A DNA stretch of 64,000 nucleotides from Leisingera sp. ANG1 (GCF_000203975.2 NZ_AFCF02000012.1:62001-126000), one strand, 5' to 3'; positions 1 through 9,000 are shown, numbered from the stretch's first letter. Notes: generated from the sequence alone by a model not told the origin. A program made the numbers and translations.

Positions 1-1200
1 GCTTACAAGTGGTCTTTCCTGCATTGGGGCCTGGGCGCCTGGGCCTGCTATGCCATTGCCGGGCTGGCGCTGGGATTCTTCAGCTACCGCCGCGGCCTGC
101 CGCTGACCATGCGCTCCTCGCTGACGCCGCTGTTCGGCGCCCGCCTCTCCGGCTCCATCGGCCATCTGGTGGATATCGTCGCCGTTGTCGCCACCATCCT
201 CGGCGTGGCGCAGACCCTGGGCTTCGGGGTGGAGCAGTTTGTCTCCGGCCTTACCCGTATCGGCATTACCGGGCTGACCAATGACGCAGGCACCGCCAAC
301 ACCACCGGCGTGCTGGTGGCCATCGTGGTGATTATGGCCGCCTCCACCGCCTCGGCGCTGTCGGGCGTCGGCAAGGGCATCAAATGGCTGTCCAACTTGA
401 ACATGGTGCTGAGCATCGCGCTCTTGAGCTTCTTCCTGCTGTTCGGCTCCACCTTCTTTGGCCTCCAGGCGCTGGTCGTTGGCCTCTGGGATTACTTGAT
501 TGCTCTCCCGGACATGAGCTTTCGCGTCTGGACCGGTGACGGAAACCCGGACAGCGTCGCATCGAAACTGGAAGGCTGGCAGGGCAGCTGGTCGGTGTTC
601 TATTGGGCCTGGTGGATCGCCTTTGCGCCCTTTGTCGGCTTGTTCCTGGCCCGCATATCCAAGGGCCGCACGATCCGCGAGTTCGTGCTTGGCGCGATGA
701 TCGTGCCGTCGCTGATGTGTTTCGTCTGGTTCACCTGGGCCGGCGGCACAGCCATCGACCTGGAACTGCAGGGCGGCGCAGGCGGCCAAATCTCCGGCGC
801 ACCGGATGGCGACAAGATCTTCGCCATGGTACAATACATGCTGTCGCCTTGGCTGGGCTGGGCGATGTCTGTGATGATCGTGGTTCTGCTGATGACCTAC
901 CTGGTGACCACGGCTGACAGTGCGGTGCTGATCGTCAACACCATCAACGCCGCCGGCGACGAAGGCCCCAAGGCCCGCCCGCATATCCTGTTCTGGGGTG
1001 TGGCGCTGGGTGCGGTGGTCACAGCGCTCTTGCTGGTCGGGGGCCTGAAGGCAATCCAGACCGCGATGGTGATCGGCGCCCTGCCCTTCTCGGTGGTGAT
1101 GGTGCTGCAATGCGCGGCGCTGATCAAGGCGATCTACAACGACGGCCGCCGCGCCCAAGCAGGCGTGGCCGCCACGGCAACCCAGGAGCCCGCTGAATAA
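1..1200 (+). CDS. BCCT family (betaine/carnitine/choline) transporter, 5' part missing
   Basis: The reading frame is open from the first base (it begins A-Y-K-W-S-F-L-H-W-G) and ends at TAA 1198-1200, so about 400 C-terminal residues are present and the N-terminus lies left of the window. The HWGL and YRRGLPL stretches, the later TADSAVLIVNT segment and the many hydrophobic helices are typical of BCCT carriers, which are inner-membrane uptake systems for glycine betaine, choline, carnitine or DMSP, driven by Na+ or H+. In marine Roseobacter group bacteria such carriers supply osmolytes or methylated carbon sources. The substrate cannot be read from this fragment. The tail after the last helix is short and Ala/Gln-rich. 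An orphan solute-binding protein gene follows after 116 bp. Confidence 0.9.
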   Translation, partial: AYKWSFLHWGLGAWACYAIAGLALGFFSYRRGLPLTMRSSLTPLFGARLSGSIGHLVDIVAVVATILGVAQTLGFGVEQFVSGLTRIGITGLTNDAGTANTTGVLVAIVVIMAASTASALSGVGKGIKWLSNLNMVLSIALLSFFLLFGSTFFGLQALVVGLWDYLIALPDMSFRVWTGDGNPDSVASKLEGWQGSWSVFYWAWWIAFAPFVGLFLARISKGRTIREFVLGAMIVPSLMCFVWFTWAGGTAIDLELQGGAGGQISGAPDGDKIFAMVQYMLSPWLGWAMSVMIVVLLMTYLVTTADSAVLIVNTINAAGDEGPKARPHILFWGVALGAVVTALLLVGGLKAIQTAMVIGALPFSVVMVLQCAALIKAIYNDGRRAQAGVAATATQEPAE

Positions 1201-1316
1201 GGCATCTCCCCAGGGGCGGCGGCCAGCGGGCAGGGCTGCCGATCCATTCTCCAGACTGCTGCCCGCACCTTTTCGTGTGCCGGACACAGCAATAAACAGC
1301 AATAACAGGAAGCAAA

Positions 1317-2969
1317 ATGACCAAATACTACAACAGGGAAACCCTCCACCCCGCGGCTCTGATGCACGCAGAGGAGGCGGCGCAAGGCAAGCTGGACCGC
1401 CGCGAATTCCTGAGCCGGGCAACCGCACTGGGGGTCACTGCCTCTGCAGCCTACGGGATGATCGGCCTCAGCCAGCCGGTGCAGGCGGCGGCCAATGCGC
1501 AGCAAGGCGGCACCATCCGCATCCAGCAGGTGGTGCGCGCGCTGCTGGATCCGCCGCTGTTCAACTGGCCGCAGCTGGGCAACCTGGTGCGCGGCTATCT
1601 GGAATATCTGGTGCAGTACAACGCCGACGGCACCTTTGAACCCCGCCTCCTGGAAAGCTGGGAAGTCAACGAAGACGCCACCGAATATCTGCTGCACATC
1701 CGCCCCGGCGTGAACTGGAACGACGGCCGCGGCACCCTGACCGCCAAGGACGTCGCCTATAACTTTGCCCGCTGGTGCGATGGCAAATGGGAAGGCAACT
1801 CGATGGCGGCCCGCATGGGCTCCCTGCAGAACGAGGCCGGCGACGGCCCGGCTGAGGGCGCGCTGGAAATCGTTGACGACCTGACCCTGAAACTGAAACT
1901 GACCCGCCCGGACATCACCATCATCCCGGCGGTGACCGAATACCCCGCCGCCATCGTGCCGGACGGCTGGTCTGGCGATCCGGGCGCCGATCCCGTAGGC
2001 ACCGGCCCGTACAAGCTGGTCGAATACGAAGTCGGCGTGAAGGTGGCGCTGGAGAAGAACACCGACCACGAGTGGTGGGGCGAAGGCGCCTATCTCGACC
2101 GGATCGAGTTCATCGACTTCGGCACCGATGCATCGACCCATCTCTCTGCCGCGGAGGCCGAGGAAATTGACATGACCTACGAGACCGTGGGGGAATACGT
2201 CGACATCTTCACCTCTATCGGCTGGAACGTGAGCGAGTCCGTGTCCGCCAACACCCTGGTGCTGCGCACCAACCGCGACGCAATTGTAGACGGGGCCTCC
2301 CCCTATGCTGACGCCCGCGTGCGCCGCGCCCTGGCGCTGGCCTGCGACAACGCGGTGCTGCTGGAGCTGGGCTATGACGGCCGCGGCACCCTGGCCGAGA
2401 ACCACCATGTCTGCCCGATCCACCCGGAATACGCCGACATCGGCGCCCCGGTCCGCGACGCCGAGGCCGCGCGCCAGCTGATGGAAGAGGCCGGGATGCT
2501 CGATTTCGAGCATGAGCTGATCTCGATCGATGACGACTGGCGGCGCAACACCACCGATGCGCTGGCGGCGCAGATGCGCGATGCCGGCCTCAACGTCAAA
2601 CGCACCGTGCTGCCCGGCAACACCTTCTGGAACGACTGGGACAAATATCCGTTCAGCTCCACCGACTGGGGCCACCGCCCGCTTGGGGTGCAGGTGCTGA
2701 CGCTGGCCTACAAGACCGGGGTTGCCTGGAACGAAACCGGTCTCGCCAGCGCCGAGTTCGACAGTATGCTCGAAGCTGCTTCAGCGATCGCCGACGCCGA
2801 TACCCGCCGCGGGCATATGGAGAAGATCGAGCAGTTCATGCGCGACGACGGAACCATCATCCAGCCCTACTGGCGCTCGCTCTACCGCCACGCCCGCCCC
2901 GGCGTCATCGGCGCCGAGAGCCATCCGATCAACGAAATCCACGTTCACAAGCTGGCGCTGGAGGCCTGA
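1317..2969 (+). CDS. ABC transporter substrate-binding protein, family 5 (peptide/nickel type), Tat-exported
   Basis: This 550-residue periplasmic solute-binding protein belongs to the DppA/OppA-like SBP family 5. The N-terminus carries a twin-arginine motif (DRREFLSRATALG, about residues 23-35) followed by a hydrophobic stretch and an Ala-rich cleavage region near residue 60, so export in folded form by Tat is likely. The body has family-5 features: a post-signal strand with bound-ligand loop, a PVGTGPYKL segment near residue 225 and a long C-terminal lobe. An SD-like AGGAAG lies 5 nt before the ATG. No cognate permease or ATPase gene lies next to it in the window, so it is an orphan binding protein, perhaps serving permeases elsewhere. 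A strong terminator follows directly. Ligand unknown: peptides, opines, sugars or nickel are all possible for the family. Confidence 0.9.
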   Translation: MTKYYNRETLHPAALMHAEEAAQGKLDRREFLSRATALGVTASAAYGMIGLSQPVQAAANAQQGGTIRIQQVVRALLDPPLFNWPQLGNLVRGYLEYLVQYNADGTFEPRLLESWEVNEDATEYLLHIRPGVNWNDGRGTLTAKDVAYNFARWCDGKWEGNSMAARMGSLQNEAGDGPAEGALEIVDDLTLKLKLTRPDITIIPAVTEYPAAIVPDGWSGDPGADPVGTGPYKLVEYEVGVKVALEKNTDHEWWGEGAYLDRIEFIDFGTDASTHLSAAEAEEIDMTYETVGEYVDIFTSIGWNVSESVSANTLVLRTNRDAIVDGASPYADARVRRALALACDNAVLLELGYDGRGTLAENHHVCPIHPEYADIGAPVRDAEAARQLMEEAGMLDFEHELISIDDDWRRNTTDALAAQMRDAGLNVKRTVLPGNTFWNDWDKYPFSSTDWGHRPLGVQVLTLAYKTGVAWNETGLASAEFDSMLEAASAIADADTRRGHMEKIEQFMRDDGTIIQPYWRSLYRHARPGVIGAESHPINEIHVHKLALEA

Positions 2970-3001
2970 CCGCCGCTGGGCTTTGGCAGAAACAATAACT
3001 G

Positions 3002-3034
3002 CGCACACCGGTCTCGGTGTGCGTATACTTTTTC
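3002..3034 (+). terminator. Rho-independent terminator after the orphan SBP gene
   Basis: CGCACACCG (3002-3010) pairs perfectly with CGGTGTGCG (3015-3023) around a GTCT loop. The stem is followed by TATACTTTTT. It lies 32 bp past the stop codon of the family-5 binding protein, on the same strand. Confidence 0.9.
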
Positions 3035-3216
3035 GCCATAGATGTTACCGCCAAGGGCACGGGTACAAAAGAAGGGCTGTATCAGGGCATTCCCGTTGCA
3101 AGGGTTGCCGAAGACGAAACTTCCGAGCGTCAATAATACAGGAACCGAGGTAACTGGAAAGCCGCCCCGCCACGGCGAATTTCGGTAAGGAAACAACATC
3201 TGCAATCAGTAGTAAG

Positions 3217-3233
3217 CATCGGACAGTCCGATG
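3217..3233. repeat. Perfect interrupted palindrome in the 2970-3368 gap
   Basis: CATCGGAC and GTCCGATG form 8-bp perfect arms around a single A. The palindrome sits in a 399-bp stretch with no convincing gene, between two convergent transcription units that each have their own terminator. It has no T tract, so it is unlikely to be a terminator itself. It could be a protein-binding site or the trace of an insertion. I see nothing else definite in this gap. Confidence 0.5.
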
Positions 3234-3334
3234 AGCGGAACCACCTTCACAGGCACTGCAGGAAATCGCCCCATGTCGTCTGCACTGCCCCGTCACCACC
3301 CAGTTTGCAAAAGTAAAACTGATCGCAGGGAAAA

Positions 3335-3364
3335 CCCAGGCAGGCAAAAACCGGGCTGCTTGGG
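3335..3364 (-). terminator. Terminator of the dctPQM-pxpBCA operon
   Basis: On the minus strand CCCAAGCAG (3364-3356) pairs with CTGCCTGGG (3343-3335) with one G-T wobble, and TTTTCCC follows. It starts 5 bp past the pxpA stop codon and would end the 5-oxoproline operon. Confidence 0.7.
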
Positions 3365-3368
3365 AATT

Positions 3369-4142
3369 TCAAAGTTCCACGCCATTGGCTTTGGCAAGAT
3401 CCGTGCCACTGTCCAGCAGCGCTCTGCGAACGGCTGTTGCTATCGCAAGGGCAGCCGGGGTGTCGCCATGCAGGCAGATGGTGTCGATGCGGGTTTCGAT
3501 GCGCTTGCCGCTGGCGGTAATGATGGCGCCTTCGCGCACCATCTCTACCATCCGCCGCCCGGCCTCTGCCGGGTCATGGATCACCGCGCCGGGCAGGCTG
3601 CGGTCCACCAGCGTGGCGTCGTCGTTATAGGCGCGATCAGCAAAGATCTCACACGCTGTCTTGCAGCCCAGCTCCCGCGCTGCCTGCTGTTGCGCGGTGC
3701 CCGCCAGCACCATCACAATGATTTCCGGGTCCACCGACAAGGCCGCCTGATAGCAGGCCCGCGCCATCGTCAGATCTTCCGCAGCCATATTCGCCAGCGC
3801 ACCGTGCAGCTTTAGATGCCGCACCGCGCCGCCCGCCGCGCGCGCCATCGCCTGCGCCGCGCCCAGCTGGTAGCGCACCATATTGCCAAGCGTCTCACGC
3901 GGCACCGACATCCGGCGGCGGCCAAAGCCCTGCAGGTCGGGAAAACCCGGATGCGCGCCGATGCCGGTACCCTTGGCCACCGCATGTTTCATAGTCGCGG
4001 CCATCACATCCGGATCGCCCGCGTGAAAACCGCAGGCGATATTGGCCGAGGTCACGATATCCAGCAGCCCGGCATCATCGCCCAGGCTCCAAGCGCCAAA
4101 GCCTTCTCCCATGTCGGCATTCAGATCGACGGTTCGGGTCAT
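3369..4142 (-). CDS. pxpA: 5-oxoprolinase subunit A (LamB/YcsF family)
   Basis: PxpA acts with PxpB and PxpC in the ATP-dependent opening of 5-oxoproline (pyroglutamate) to glutamate. The 257-residue protein opens with the family signature DLNADMGEGFG (residues 6-16) followed by ANIACGFHAGDP, and GIGAHPGFPD (about residue 59) is another conserved block. Length matches the family, which is about 250 residues. A GAGGAG Shine-Dalgarno precedes ATG 4142, 9 bp after the pxpC stop. It is the last gene of a six-gene operon with a TRAP transporter, which argues that the imported substrate is 5-oxoproline or a close relative. Cytoplasmic. Confidence 0.95.
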   Translation of the reverse strand: MTRTVDLNADMGEGFGAWSLGDDAGLLDIVTSANIACGFHAGDPDVMAATMKHAVAKGTGIGAHPGFPDLQGFGRRRMSVPRETLGNMVRYQLGAAQAMARAAGGAVRHLKLHGALANMAAEDLTMARACYQAALSVDPEIIVMVLAGTAQQQAARELGCKTACEIFADRAYNDDATLVDRSLPGAVIHDPAEAGRRMVEMVREGAIITASGKRIETRIDTICLHGDTPAALAIATAVRRALLDSGTDLAKANGVEL

Positions 4143-4151
4143 GTCATCTCC

Positions 4152-5168
4152 TCACAAGACATCTTCTTCACCGGCAATCACTCCGCTGATCAGCTGAAAG
4201 GACAGCAGGTTGGACATGCTGCGCGGATCCCGGATCAAGGGATAGCACTGGCTGCGCAGCCCCTCGCGCCGCTCCGCCTCTGCCCGCTCCAGCGCTACCG
4301 CTTCCTCCATCGCAATGAAACGGAAGCGCAGCTCTGCTCCCACCGCCGCCTGCGCCAAAACGGGCAAATCGCAAGGCAGCACCGTGCCGATCCGCGGGTA
4401 GCCGCCGGTAGTCTGGCTCTCCGCCAGCAGTACATAGGGCGTGCCGTCGCCGGTCACCTGGATGTCACCGGGCACAATCACCTCCGACACCACCGTTCGC
4501 GCGCCGTTTGGACGGAAGCCCTCGCCATCGCTCTCCATCGGAACGCCCATCCGATTGCCGCGGGCGCCGCGGCGGAAGGCCGTTTGCTCAAACCGCATCA
4601 GCTCGGCCTGCGGGAACAGCGACGTCTGCAGGCTCGCCACAACCCGCACGGTGCCGCCCTCGAACCGGTTCTCCGGTGCCAGCCCCAGCCCGGTGATGCC
4701 GCCGCTGTCCGGGCCGGTGTCCAGCACGTCGCCTTCTTTCAGCGGCGCACCGATGCCCGCCGCCAGATGCGCTGAACGCGCGCCCAGATGCTCCGGCGTC
4801 TGAATGCCGCCGCCTACGTGCAGATAACCATAGCTGCCGCTGCGGGCCGCACCGATCATCAGCCGCGCCCCCGCGGGCAGCAGGTGGCTGGCGTTCCAGG
4901 CTACGGCGGCACTGTCGATGCTGGCCCGCATCGGCGCGCCGGTCAGCGCGATGCGCAGATCGCTGTCCGCCTGGAACTCACCGCCCATGCCGGGCATCTC
5001 AACCGCCGCCAAATCCGCGCCCTGCCCCAACAGCGCCGCGCCCTCGGCCAGCGCCAGCCGGTCGGCAGCACCGCCGCGCGAAACCCCGTATTCCAACCAG
5101 CCCGGGCGGCCGCCGTCCTGAACGGTCACCCCCGGCCCGGTACGCAGTACGGTCAACGTGCCGGTCAT
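4152..5168 (-). CDS. pxpC: 5-oxoprolinase subunit C (biotin-dependent carboxyltransferase-like, KipA family)
   Basis: This 338-residue PxpC/KipA-type protein has the family start TVQDGGRPGWLEYGVSRGG (about residues 15-33) and a later RMGVPM and ESQTTGGYPRIGTV region characteristic of carboxyltransferase-like subunits of the AHS2 family. Together with PxpB it forms the complex that phosphorylates and hydrolyses 5-oxoproline delivered with PxpA. The ATG overlaps the pxpB stop codon in an ATGA arrangement (5165-5168), so translation is coupled and near-equal amounts of the two subunits are expected. In other bacteria the KipI/KipA pair was first described as a kinase-inhibitor pair; here the transporter context favours the oxoprolinase role. 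Confidence 0.93.
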   Translation of the reverse strand: MTGTLTVLRTGPGVTVQDGGRPGWLEYGVSRGGAADRLALAEGAALLGQGADLAAVEMPGMGGEFQADSDLRIALTGAPMRASIDSAAVAWNASHLLPAGARLMIGAARSGSYGYLHVGGGIQTPEHLGARSAHLAAGIGAPLKEGDVLDTGPDSGGITGLGLAPENRFEGGTVRVVASLQTSLFPQAELMRFEQTAFRRGARGNRMGVPMESDGEGFRPNGARTVVSEVIVPGDIQVTGDGTPYVLLAESQTTGGYPRIGTVLPCDLPVLAQAAVGAELRFRFIAMEEAVALERAEAERREGLRSQCYPLIRDPRSMSNLLSFQLISGVIAGEEDVL

Positions 5169-5911
5169 GACAGATCCTCCGCCTTGGCACCGCCCAGCGG
5201 GTCGCGCCGCAAACCTTGCAGCTCTTCCGGCGTCACTGGGGTGAATTGCACCTCATCGCCGGGCCGCAGCAGGAACGGCTCCTCCGCATCGGGGCGGAAC
5301 AGCCGCACTGCCGTCTGACCAGCATGCATCCAGCCGGTAGGTGCCGCCACCGAGAACAGCACCAGCTGCCGGATCGCCACCGCCAGCGCCCCTTCCGGGA
5401 TGCGTGAGGTCAACTGGCTCTGGCGTGGAATGTCCCAGGCCTCCGGCAGTTCACCCAGATAAGGCTGGCCGGGGGCAAAGCCGATGGTCTGCACCCTGAC
5501 CCGCGACGCCGACAGGGAGGCCACCGCCTCCGCCTCGGTCATGCCCGCAGCCTCCGCCGCCTGCGGCAGCTGCGGTGCCAGCTCTGTGCCGAACACCGCC
5601 GGGATCCGCCACAGGCGGCGCTGGCCGGGCAGCTCTGCCGCGTACCAGTCGCGCTGCGCCAGCAGCGTCCCCAGCCGCGCCCGCAGCGCCGCATGGTCCA
5701 GATGCCGCAAATCAAAGCGCACATAGGCCGACACCAGCGAGGTGGAGACTTCCTCGACCCCGTCCCAGCTTTCCTGCGCCAGGGCAGCACGGAACGCCAG
5801 GGCGGCGCGGTTGGCAGGCTCGCTCAGGCGGCTGCCAAAGCTCACCAGCATCCCGTCCACACCTACCGTGCGGATTTCGGGGACGGGTGTTGCTGCGCTC
5901 ACCTCAGCCAT
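5165..5911 (-). CDS. pxpB: 5-oxoprolinase subunit B (KipI family)
   Basis: The protein is 248 residues from ATG 5911. I chose this start because it overlaps the dctM stop by one base (TGATG) and because upstream frame sequence has no family resemblance. It has the AHS1/KipI pattern: a DGMLVSFGS segment near residue 20, then FAPGQPYLGELP and a C-terminal ATPTGWMHAGQTAVRLF-like block with PEDEVQF-type ending. PxpB binds PxpC to form the catalytic core of 5-oxoprolinase. Overlapping junctions on both sides (dctM, pxpC) show that transporter and enzyme are expressed as one unit. Confidence 0.93.
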   Translation of the reverse strand: MAEVSAATPVPEIRTVGVDGMLVSFGSRLSEPANRAALAFRAALAQESWDGVEEVSTSLVSAYVRFDLRHLDHAALRARLGTLLAQRDWYAAELPGQRRLWRIPAVFGTELAPQLPQAAEAAGMTEAEAVASLSASRVRVQTIGFAPGQPYLGELPEAWDIPRQSQLTSRIPEGALAVAIRQLVLFSVAAPTGWMHAGQTAVRLFRPDAEEPFLLRPGDEVQFTPVTPEELQGLRRDPLGGAKAEDLS

Positions 5912-7206
5912 CACATCTGCTCCGGCAGGAAGGTCACGATTGACGGGAACAGCACGATCAGCACCAGCGCCACGACCATCAGGAAGAAAAACGGCAGCGC
6001 CGCCTTGGCCACGGTCAGAATGTCCCGCCCGGTCAGCGACTGCAGCACAAACAGGTTGAACCCGACCGGCGGGGTGATCTGCGACATTTCCACCACGATC
6101 ACCAGGAAGATACCGAACCACAAGGGATCAATGCCCGCCTCCAGCACCATCGGCATGATCACCGAGGCGGTCAGCACGACCACCGAAATCCCGTCGAGGA
6201 AGCAGCCCATGATCACAAAGAAGATGGTCAGCGCCGCTAGCAGGGTGAAGGTCGACAGGTTCAAGGAGCCGATCCACTCCGCCAGGATGCGCGGAATACC
6301 GGTGAAGCCCATCGCCACGGTCAGGAACGATGCCCCCGCCAGGATAAAGGCGATCATGCAAGAGGTGATCGTCGCCCCCATAAGCCCCTCGGTAAAGCTC
6401 TGCCGGTTCAGCGAGCCGGACTGCCACGACAGCAGCAGCGCCAGCACCACGCCCACGGCGGCGGCATCGGTGGGCGAGGCAATCCCCACATAGATTGAGC
6501 CGATCACCCCGCCGATCAGCAGCACCACCGGCAGCAGCCTGCGGGCGCGCTTCAGCTTCTCGCGGAAGGTGGCGGCAATGTCCTCGGTCGGCAGCTGGCT
6601 GCGGTTGAGCAGCGCCCAGACCACCACATAGCCCACGAACAAACCAACCAGCAGCACGCCGGGCAGCACGCCCGCGACAAACAGCCGGGCGATGGATTGC
6701 TCGGTCGCCACGCCATAGACGATCAGGATGATCGACGGCGGGATCAGCAGCCCCAGCGTGGCGGAACCGGCCAGGGTGCCGATCACCAATTTTTCAGGAT
6801 AGCCGCGCCGCGCCAGCTCCGGGATCGAAAGCTTGCCGATGGTGGCGGCGGTTGCCGCAGACGACCCCGACACCGCGGCAAAGATCCCGCAGGCAAAGAC
6901 GTTCACATGCAGCAGCTGACCCGGCAGCCGGTTCATCCAGGGCGACAGCCCGGTGAACATGTCCTCCGACAGGCGCGAGCGGAACAGGATCTCGCCCATC
7001 CAGATGAACAGCGGCAGCGCCGCCAACGCCCAGGAGTTGCTGTGGCCCCACATGGTGGTGGCCATCACCAGCCCCAGCGGCGCCTCGGTGAACAGCGCCA
7101 TCGCGGCGATGCCCACGCCCAGCAGGGCAAAGGCCACCCACAGGCCGGCGCCCAGGAACAGGAACATAAGGACCAGAAGAATGATGGAAAGCGCGGCAAC
7201 CGACAT
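5911..7206 (-). CDS. TRAP transporter large permease (DctM family)
   Basis: This 431-residue integral membrane protein has about 12 hydrophobic segments. The family blocks are visible: FAAVSGSSAATAATIG (about residues 111-126), the LIPPSIILIVYG block and a C-terminal QITPPVGFNLFVLQ. DctM forms the ion-coupled channel of TRAP systems and works with the small DctQ subunit and a periplasmic DctP protein, both encoded directly upstream. Its stop overlaps the pxpB start, placing it in the 5-oxoproline operon. The likely substrate is 5-oxoproline; TRAP binding proteins of Bordetella pertussis (DctP6, DctP7) are known to bind pyroglutamate, so there is precedent. Energy source presumably a Na+ or H+ gradient. 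Confidence 0.95.
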   Translation of the reverse strand: MSVAALSIILLVLMFLFLGAGLWVAFALLGVGIAAMALFTEAPLGLVMATTMWGHSNSWALAALPLFIWMGEILFRSRLSEDMFTGLSPWMNRLPGQLLHVNVFACGIFAAVSGSSAATAATIGKLSIPELARRGYPEKLVIGTLAGSATLGLLIPPSIILIVYGVATEQSIARLFVAGVLPGVLLVGLFVGYVVVWALLNRSQLPTEDIAATFREKLKRARRLLPVVLLIGGVIGSIYVGIASPTDAAAVGVVLALLLSWQSGSLNRQSFTEGLMGATITSCMIAFILAGASFLTVAMGFTGIPRILAEWIGSLNLSTFTLLAALTIFFVIMGCFLDGISVVVLTASVIMPMVLEAGIDPLWFGIFLVIVVEMSQITPPVGFNLFVLQSLTGRDILTVAKAALPFFFLMVVALVLIVLFPSIVTFLPEQM

Positions 7207-7215
7207 GATGATCCC

Positions 7216-7764
7216 CTATTCGCTCAGAAGATTTTCGCCCTTGCCCTCCCAGGAGGGCAGCGCGCCGCGCAGCATGGAGACCAGCTCGTCCGCCAGCGCC
7301 AGGGTCAGGATCGCAAGGCCCAGGGTGACCGGCGCCTGCGGCAGCCACAGCGGCACCGACACCATGCCCGCGCTGCGGTCGCCGAACTCCAGCGACTCCA
7401 GCAGCAGCAGCCCCATGTACCAGGTGGCATAGCCGCTCATCGCCAGCGCCAGCAGGATCACACCCAGTTCAGTTGCGCGGTGGGCGGCAGCAGGCAGCCG
7501 GTTGGTCAGCAGCGTCACCCGGATATGGCCGCCCGCCCGCAGCGCATAGGCCAGTGCCAGAAAGGTCGAAGCCGCCAGGAAAAAGCCGGTGAAATCCGCA
7601 TAAGACGGGATCGTCAGCCCCACTCCGGTTCCGGTCAGCGCCACCGCGATCTTGTCAGAGAGGTTCAGGCACACCTGCGCAAAAACCAGCGCCACGATTG
7701 CCACGATGAACATTGCTGCCAGCCCGCCGGCCGCTCGGTAGATGAAATCAAGCACAACCCGCAT
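7216..7764 (-). CDS. TRAP transporter small permease (DctQ family)
   Basis: The 182-residue membrane protein has four predicted transmembrane segments, the usual DctQ number. I set the start at ATG 7764 (MRVVLDFIYRAAGG) because a GGAGGAGGAG Shine-Dalgarno lies just upstream; a longer frame to 7821 has a Gly/Arg-rich, non-membrane beginning. ARAGGHIRVTLL-type sequence in the middle is typical of the family, as is an amphipathic end. It lies between dctP and dctM with short gaps (58 and 9 bp) and belongs to the same operon. The C-terminal tail is about 20 residues and cytoplasmic by the usual topology. Confidence 0.92.
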   Translation of the reverse strand: MRVVLDFIYRAAGGLAAMFIVAIVALVFAQVCLNLSDKIAVALTGTGVGLTIPSYADFTGFFLAASTFLALAYALRAGGHIRVTLLTNRLPAAAHRATELGVILLALAMSGYATWYMGLLLLESLEFGDRSAGMVSVPLWLPQAPVTLGLAILTLALADELVSMLRGALPSWEGKGENLLSE

Positions 7765-7822
7765 GGCTGCTCCTCCTCCCCAGGAGACCGGACGCCGCCC
7801 CCGGCGTCCGGCCATGGTCACG

Positions 7823-8794
7823 TTACTGCTGGTAGGCGTTCAACAGGGTGGCACCGGCCTCCCCGGCCTCGCCTTTCCAGCTTTCCAGCATCTGCGCCCC
7901 AATCGCGCGCAGGCCGTCCATCAGCTGTTCCGACGGCTCGGACACGGTGATGCCATTCTCCTTCAGCACCTCGATCTGGCTGCTGGTCTCGGCCCGGCTC
8001 ATCTCCCAGCCGCGCGCCTCGGCCGCTGCCGCGGCTTTCAGAATGGCGGTCTGGGTCGCCTCGTCCAGACGGCGGAAGGCCCGCTTGTTCACCACCACGA
8101 TGTTCTTCGGGATCCAGGCCTGGATGTCGGTGTAATGGGTCAGGAAGTCCCACGCCTTCGAATTCACGCCGGTGGAGGGCGAAGTAATCATCGCCTCGAC
8201 CCGGCCGGTGCTGAAGGCCTGCGGAATGTCCGGAACCTCAACTTGGGTCGGCGCGGCACCCGCCAGGTTGGCGAACTCCTCCAGCGTCGCGTTGTAAGTG
8301 CGGAACTTCAGCCCCGCCAGATCCTCGACACTGTTGATTTCCTTGGTGGTGTACAGCCCCTGCGGCGGCCACGGCACAGCATAAAGCGCCATCAGCCCCT
8401 GCTCGTCCAGCAGCCCGTCGATCACATCCTTCTGCGCCGCCCACAGCCGCTCGGCCTCTTCATAGCTGGTCGCCAGGAACGGCAGCGAGTCTGCGCCGAA
8501 CGCCGGGTTGTCATTGGCCAGCAGCGACAGGAAGAACTCGCCCGCGGGCACCTGGCCGCTGCGCACGGCTTTGCTGATTTCCGGATGCTTGAACAGGGAT
8601 CCAGCCGAATGGACCTTGATCTCCAGCCCGCCCTCGGTCGCCTCGGCCACGTCGCTGGCGAACTCAGAAATGTTCTTGGTGTGGAACGTGGCGTCCGGAT
8701 AGGGCGTCGGCATGTCCCAGGTTGCAGCAAGGGCCGGCACCGATAGCCCGGCGATCAGAACGGCCGCGCCGCCCAGCATACGCGAAAATTGCAT
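7823..8794 (-). CDS. TRAP transporter solute-binding protein (DctP family)
   Basis: The 323-residue periplasmic protein has a Sec signal peptide (residues 1-23, cleaved after ALA-A). ATG 8794 is preceded by TTGGGAGGAAAAC, a good ribosome site, and fits the signal peptide; the longer frame to 8902 does not. DctP landmarks include an N-terminal strand TWDMPTPYPDATFHTKN, a LKFRTYNAT segment in the hinge region with the Arg expected to bind a carboxylate, and DIPQAFSTGRVEAMITSP around residue 180. It captures the substrate and hands it to DctQM. First gene of the operon with pxpBCA. Promoter region and a regulator lie divergently upstream. Confidence 0.94.
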   Translation of the reverse strand: MQFSRMLGGAAVLIAGLSVPALAATWDMPTPYPDATFHTKNISEFASDVAEATEGGLEIKVHSAGSLFKHPEISKAVRSGQVPAGEFFLSLLANDNPAFGADSLPFLATSYEEAERLWAAQKDVIDGLLDEQGLMALYAVPWPPQGLYTTKEINSVEDLAGLKFRTYNATLEEFANLAGAAPTQVEVPDIPQAFSTGRVEAMITSPSTGVNSKAWDFLTHYTDIQAWIPKNIVVVNKRAFRRLDEATQTAILKAAAAAEARGWEMSRAETSSQIEVLKENGITVSEPSEQLMDGLRAIGAQMLESWKGEAGEAGATLLNAYQQ

Positions 8795-8958
8795 GTTTTC
8801 CTCCCAATGCGAAACATTGCAATAATGTACCCATAACGCTGACATTTTGTCAACGTTTTGCCAAGGTGCAACCACCGCACTGCCCCGTCCGGCAGCGGCC
8901 ACAGGCCGGACAGCCTGCTTGATCTCCTTGATACTTTACCCTTTTATGACCACATGCA

Positions 8959-8980
8959 GATAAAACGCCGGGGTTTTATC
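8959..8980. promoter_or_regulatory. Candidate operator between dctP and the divergent regulator
   Basis: GATAAAAC (8959-8966) and GTTTTATC (8973-8980) are perfect 8-bp inverted arms around six bases (GCCGGG). The site lies 21 bp before the regulator start and 165 bp before dctP. Position and symmetry fit a dimeric winged-helix repressor binding site that would control its own gene and perhaps the transporter operon. Confidence 0.6.
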
Positions 8981-9000
8981 AACAAAAATAGGTGCAAAAA

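Noticed and set aside
1134-2675. Long minus-strand open frame opposite the family-5 binding protein
   Set aside because: It mirrors the codon structure of the plus-strand gene, has no family resemblance and no ribosome site.
3816-4775. 319-codon plus-strand frame opposite pxpA and pxpC
   Set aside because: Arg/His/Gln-rich antisense shadow of clearly identified genes.
6697-7950. 417-codon plus-strand frame opposite the TRAP genes
   Set aside because: Composition (Arg, Gln, His) is that of antisense DNA of GC-rich membrane protein genes; no motif.
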